A stretch of 8,571 nucleotides of DNA, from contig CAMDQP010000040.1 in NCBI GenBank assembly GCA_945906115.1, forward strand, positions 1-8,571, given 5' to 3'. Below the pieces are notes generated by a model. That model was not told the origin of the DNA, did no database searches, and worked only from the letters and a program-made list of their open reading frames with translations. Of this stretch, positions 5,539 through 8,571 are shown in pieces. Origin of the DNA: Opitutus sp. GAS368 (GTDB lineage Bacteria; Verrucomicrobiota; Verrucomicrobiia; Opitutales; UBA953). Each line of letters starts with the position of its first letter. Positions within the stretch are counted from its first letter, which is position 1. Made by a program: the position numbers and the translations under genes.

Positions 5539-6213
5539 ATGCAGTCCCTTGTTCCCCTCTTCCCGGAAGTCACGCCCGCCCAGTGGGAGCAGCTGACCGC
5601 CATGGCCGCGCTCCACCGCGAGTGGAACGAGAAGATCAACCTGGTATCGCGTAAGGACATCGAGAACCTCGAACGTCATCACTACGCCCCGTGCATCGCG
5701 GCGGTGAAGTTCCTCAAGCTCATGGACGGCTGCCGCGTCATGGACGTCGGCACCGGCGGCGGCTTCCCCGGCCTCATCCTCGCCGTGCTCTACCCCAAGG
5801 CCCGCTTCACGCTCGTCGACTCCGTCGGCAAAAAAATCACGGTCGTCACGGATATCGCCGAGCGCCTCGGCCTCAAGAACGTCGACGTCAAGAACGCCCG
5901 TGCCGAGACGATGAACCACGAGCATGACTTCGTCACCGGCCGCGCCGTGGCGGACCTCCGCACGTTCGTCCACAATACCCGCCAACTCCTCTGCAAGGGC
6001 GCCAAGCATTCGCAGCCCAACGGTATCCTCTACTGGCAGGGCGGCGACGCCGCGGTCGAGGCAGAGCTTTCCTTTTTGAACCCGGTCTTCAGTTTTGAAC
6101 TCCGCCCGCTCCTCTGGAACGACGAGAAATTCGAAGGTAAGCGGATCGTGCTCTACCGCAGCCAAGACCTCCTCCGCTGCAAGAAGCCCGACCTGCCGGG
6201 GATGACACAATAG
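5539..6213 (+). CDS. rsmG: 16S rRNA (guanine-527-N7)-methyltransferase
   Basis: RsmG (GidB) methylates N7 of G527 in the 530 loop of 16S rRNA using SAM; its loss gives low-level streptomycin resistance in several bacteria. The 224-residue protein has WNEKINLVSRKD (29-40), the SAM-binding motif I VMDVGTGGGFPGL (67-79), FTLVDSVGKK (90-99), where the acidic residue contacts SAM, GLKNVDV (111-117), and GRAVADL (134-140), equivalent to the family SRAxAxL. The usual HxxDS element after the first helices reads HHYAPC (47-52), so the common Asp is missing. Length is slightly above the 207 of E. coli. I chose the ATG at 5539; a GTG at 5479 would add 20 Arg-rich residues not seen in the family. It lies 49 nt upstream of metH in the same direction. 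Confidence 0.93.
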   Translation: MQSLVPLFPEVTPAQWEQLTAMAALHREWNEKINLVSRKDIENLERHHYAPCIAAVKFLKLMDGCRVMDVGTGGGFPGLILAVLYPKARFTLVDSVGKKITVVTDIAERLGLKNVDVKNARAETMNHEHDFVTGRAVADLRTFVHNTRQLLCKGAKHSQPNGILYWQGGDAAVEAELSFLNPVFSFELRPLLWNDEKFEGKRIVLYRSQDLLRCKKPDLPGMTQ

Positions 6214-6262
6214 TCCCGCCCCGTGCCTTGACCCTTGGGCGGCAACCCGCACGGTAAGGGCG

Positions 6263-8571
6263 ATGTCCCGTCAGAGACTCCCACTTAACCCGGCCGGTGA
6301 GCGCCTTGAGGCTCTCCTGCGTCAACGCATCGTCTACCTCGACGGCGCGATGGGCACCATGATCCAGCAGCTCAAGCTGCAGGAAGCGGACTACCGCGGC
6401 GACCGCTTTAAGGACCACCCCGGTCAGCTCAAGGGTAACAACGACCTCTTGGTCATCACCAAGCCGGCCGTCGTCCGTGACATCCACCGTGCCTACCTCG
6501 ACGCCGGCGCGGATATCCTCGAGACCAATACCTTCAACGGCACGTCCATCGCGATGGAAGACTACGCGATGACGGACCTCGTCCGCGAGTTGAACACGGA
6601 AGCGGTCAAGGTCGCCCGCGAAGCCGTCGATGCCTTCAAGGCCGCCAACCCGGGCAAGGACGCCTTCGTGGCCGGTGCCATCGGCCCGACGAATAAGACG
6701 CTGTCGATGTCCCGCGACGTCAATGATTCCGCCAAGCGCGACGTGACGTTTGTCCAAGTACGCGATTCCTACCGCGAACAGGTCGACGCCCTGATCGACG
6801 CCGGCGCGGACCTGCTCCTCTGCGAGACGGTCTTCGACACGCTCGTCCTCAAGGCCGCCCTCTTCGCGATCGACGAAGCCTTCGAGGCCCGTGGCTTCCG
6901 CATCCCGCTGATGATCTCGGGGACGATTACCGACGCCTCCGGCCGCACGCTCACTGGTCAGACGACCGAAGCCTTCTGGAATTCCGTCCGCCACGCCCAG
7001 CCCATCAGCGTCGGGATGAACTGCGCCCTCGGCGGCGAACAGATGCGACCACACATCGCCGAACTCGCGAAGAAGGCCGACCTCTTCGTCTCCTGCTACC
7101 CGAATGCCGGCCTGCCTAATCCGCTTTCGCCGACGGGCTTCCCCGAAGGCCCGGAAGATACCGCGGCCATCCTCGAGACCTTCGCCCGCGACGGCCTGGT
7201 CAACATCCTCGGCGGCTGCTGCGGCACCACGCCCGCCCACATCGCCGCGATCCGCCGTCGCACCGTGAAGTATCCGGCGCGCCCGCTTGGTGCTATCCCG
7301 CCCGCCCTACAGCTAGCCGGCCTCGAGCCGCTCAACCTCTTCGGTGGAGCCGGTGATTTCGTGAACGTCGGCGAGCGCACCAACGTCGCTGGCTCGAAAA
7401 TCTTCAAGGGCCACATCGAAAAGGGCGACTATCGTTCCGCCCTGCGCGTCGCCAAGCAGCAGGTCGAGGCTGGCGCCACGATCATCGATATCAACTTCGA
7501 TGCCGGGCTGCTCGACGGCGCCGCGGCGATGACGAAGTTCCTGAACATGGCGGCGACCGAGCCGGATATCGCCCGGGTGCCGTTCATGATTGATTCGTCG
7601 AACTTCGACATCATCGAGGCCGGCCTGCGCTGCGTCCAGGGTAAGGCCATCGTGAACTCGATCTCGCTCAAGGAAGGGGAGGCCGAGTTCGTCCGCCGCG
7701 CCCGCCTCTGTCGCCGTTACGGTGCGGCGATGATCGTCATGGCCTTCGACGAGAAGGGCCAGGCCGCCACCCTCGCGGATAAGATCCGGATCTGCGTCCG
7801 CGCCTACGGCATCCTCACCCAGGAAGCGGGCGTGGACCCGCAGGACATCATCTTCGACGCCAACATCCTCACCGTCGGCACGGGCATGGCGGAGCATGAC
7901 CGCTACGCCCTTGATTTCATCGAAGCCGTCACGGAGATCAAGCGCCTCTGCCCTGGTGTCCGCACCTCGGGCGGTCTGTCCAACGTCTCGTTCGCCTTCG
8001 CCGGCAACAACAAGGTCCGCGAGGCCATCCACTCGGTCTTCCTCTACCACGCCATCAAGGCGGGGCTCGACATGGCGATCGTCAACGCCGGGATGCTCGA
8101 GGTCTACACCGAGATCGACCCGGAGCTGCGCGACCTCGTCGAGGATCTCGTGCTTTGCCGCCGCGCCGACGCCACCGACCGCCTCCTCGAGGCCGCGCCC
8201 CGTTTTGCCGGCACCCGGACCGAAGTCGATGCCTCTAAGAAGAACGCTTGGCGCGAACTCGACGTCGACGCGCGTCTCGCACATGCGCTGGTCAAGGGCC
8301 TCGACGACCACGTCGTCGCCGACACCGAGGAAGCCCGCGTCAAGCTGGGGCGTCCGCTGCTCGTCATCGAAGGCCCGCTGATGGAAGGCATGCGCGTCGT
8401 CGGCAAACTCTTCGGCGAGGGCAAGATGTTCCTCCCTCAGGTAGTGAAGTCGGCCAAGGTGATGAAGACCGCGGTCGCGCACCTCGAACCGTTCATGGCC
8501 GCCGAGAAAGTCGGCGGCTCCACTCAGGGCTCGTTCCTCATCGCGACCGTCCGTGGCGACGTCCATGACAT
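6263..8571 (+). CDS. metH: Cobalamin-dependent methionine synthase, N-terminal part
   Basis: MetH transfers a methyl group from 5-methyltetrahydrofolate through cobalamin to homocysteine. The window holds 769 codons of a protein that is about 1,200 residues in relatives. Domain order: homocysteine/zinc domain (about 15-335) with LDGAMGTMIQ (26-35), zinc ligands Cys254 (VGMNCALGG) and Cys319/Cys320 (GGCCGTTP); pterin-binding domain (about 360-630) starting FVNVGERTNVAGS (366-378) with FMIDSS (441-446); cobalamin cap domain (about 655-748) with EGKMFLPQVVKSAKVMK (719-735). The window ends inside VRGDVHD, the DxHxxG motif whose His768 would be the lower cobalt ligand. So this is B12-dependent MetH, not MetE. 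In the pterin domain NFDAGLLD replaces the commoner NMDEGMLD. The start is ATG 6263, preceded by TAAGGGCG, a weak and close purine stretch. The reactivation domain is off-window. Confidence 0.97.
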   Translation, partial: MSRQRLPLNPAGERLEALLRQRIVYLDGAMGTMIQQLKLQEADYRGDRFKDHPGQLKGNNDLLVITKPAVVRDIHRAYLDAGADILETNTFNGTSIAMEDYAMTDLVRELNTEAVKVAREAVDAFKAANPGKDAFVAGAIGPTNKTLSMSRDVNDSAKRDVTFVQVRDSYREQVDALIDAGADLLLCETVFDTLVLKAALFAIDEAFEARGFRIPLMISGTITDASGRTLTGQTTEAFWNSVRHAQPISVGMNCALGGEQMRPHIAELAKKADLFVSCYPNAGLPNPLSPTGFPEGPEDTAAILETFARDGLVNILGGCCGTTPAHIAAIRRRTVKYPARPLGAIPPALQLAGLEPLNLFGGAGDFVNVGERTNVAGSKIFKGHIEKGDYRSALRVAKQQVEAGATIIDINFDAGLLDGAAAMTKFLNMAATEPDIARVPFMIDSSNFDIIEAGLRCVQGKAIVNSISLKEGEAEFVRRARLCRRYGAAMIVMAFDEKGQAATLADKIRICVRAYGILTQEAGVDPQDIIFDANILTVGTGMAEHDRYALDFIEAVTEIKRLCPGVRTSGGLSNVSFAFAGNNKVREAIHSVFLYHAIKAGLDMAIVNAGMLEVYTEIDPELRDLVEDLVLCRRADATDRLLEAAPRFAGTRTEVDASKKNAWRELDVDARLAHALVKGLDDHVVADTEEARVKLGRPLLVIEGPLMEGMRVVGKLFGEGKMFLPQVVKSAKVMKTAVAHLEPFMAAEKVGGSTQGSFLIATVRGDVHD

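Noticed and set aside
5434..6252. N-terminal extension of the Dabb gene through rsmG
   Set aside because: The extension lies antisense to RsmG and the Dabb family starts exactly at the inner MFHHIVFF.
6089..7240. Minus-strand open frame antisense to the rsmG end and metH
   Set aside because: It is a shadow of metH codons; composition is Asp/Gly/Val/Arg-rich and no motif is seen.
7313..8566. Minus-strand open frame of 417 codons antisense to metH
   Set aside because: The same shadow effect applies; the plus strand carries continuous, conserved MetH sequence.

Overview
The window is GC-rich, almost fully coding bacterial chromosome. It carries eight genes: six on the minus strand and two on the plus strand. 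The protein styles suggest a member of the Verrucomicrobiota, possibly Opitutae-like. The main hints are a secreted two-domain SGNH hydrolase with an 'FNxGLH' block, a Dabb protein, and GC-rich palindromes beside stop codons. This placement is an inference from remembered family patterns, not a database result.

Region 1 (1-3669, minus strand, read right to left) is a biotin operon in the order bioA-bioB-bioD-bioF; bioF runs off the left edge. These genes encode the four late steps from pimeloyl thioester plus alanine to biotin: BioF (KAPA), BioA (DAPA), BioD (dethiobiotin) and BioB (biotin). bioB and bioD are 1 nt apart, and bioD and bioF overlap by 4 nt (GTGA), so these three are probably translationally coupled. 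A 73-nt gap between bioA and bioB holds a perfect hairpin and four tandem heptanucleotides. Just upstream of bioA is a near-canonical BirA (biotin repressor/ligase) operator, with halves TTGTTAAGC and GGTTTACAA 14 nt apart. This predicts biotin feedback control of the operon. The early pimelate genes (bioC, bioH or equivalents) are not in view. BioA resembles the Bacillus subtilis lysine-using form more than the E. coli SAM-using form.

Region 2 (3762-5433, minus strand) holds a secreted SGNH-fold esterase with an N-terminal beta-sandwich-like domain, and a small Dabb-domain protein with a clear intrinsic terminator behind it. Neither has an obvious tie to biotin.

Region 3 (5539-8571, plus strand) holds rsmG (16S rRNA m7G methyltransferase) and the first 769 codons of metH (cobalamin-dependent methionine synthase). 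The window ends in the DxH motif that binds cobalamin.

No mobile element, CRISPR array, tRNA or rRNA is visible, and I see no novel multi-gene system. The most informative non-coding features are the biotin operator, the heptanucleotide array, the stop-codon palindromes, and the general lack of Shine-Dalgarno sequences before start codons.
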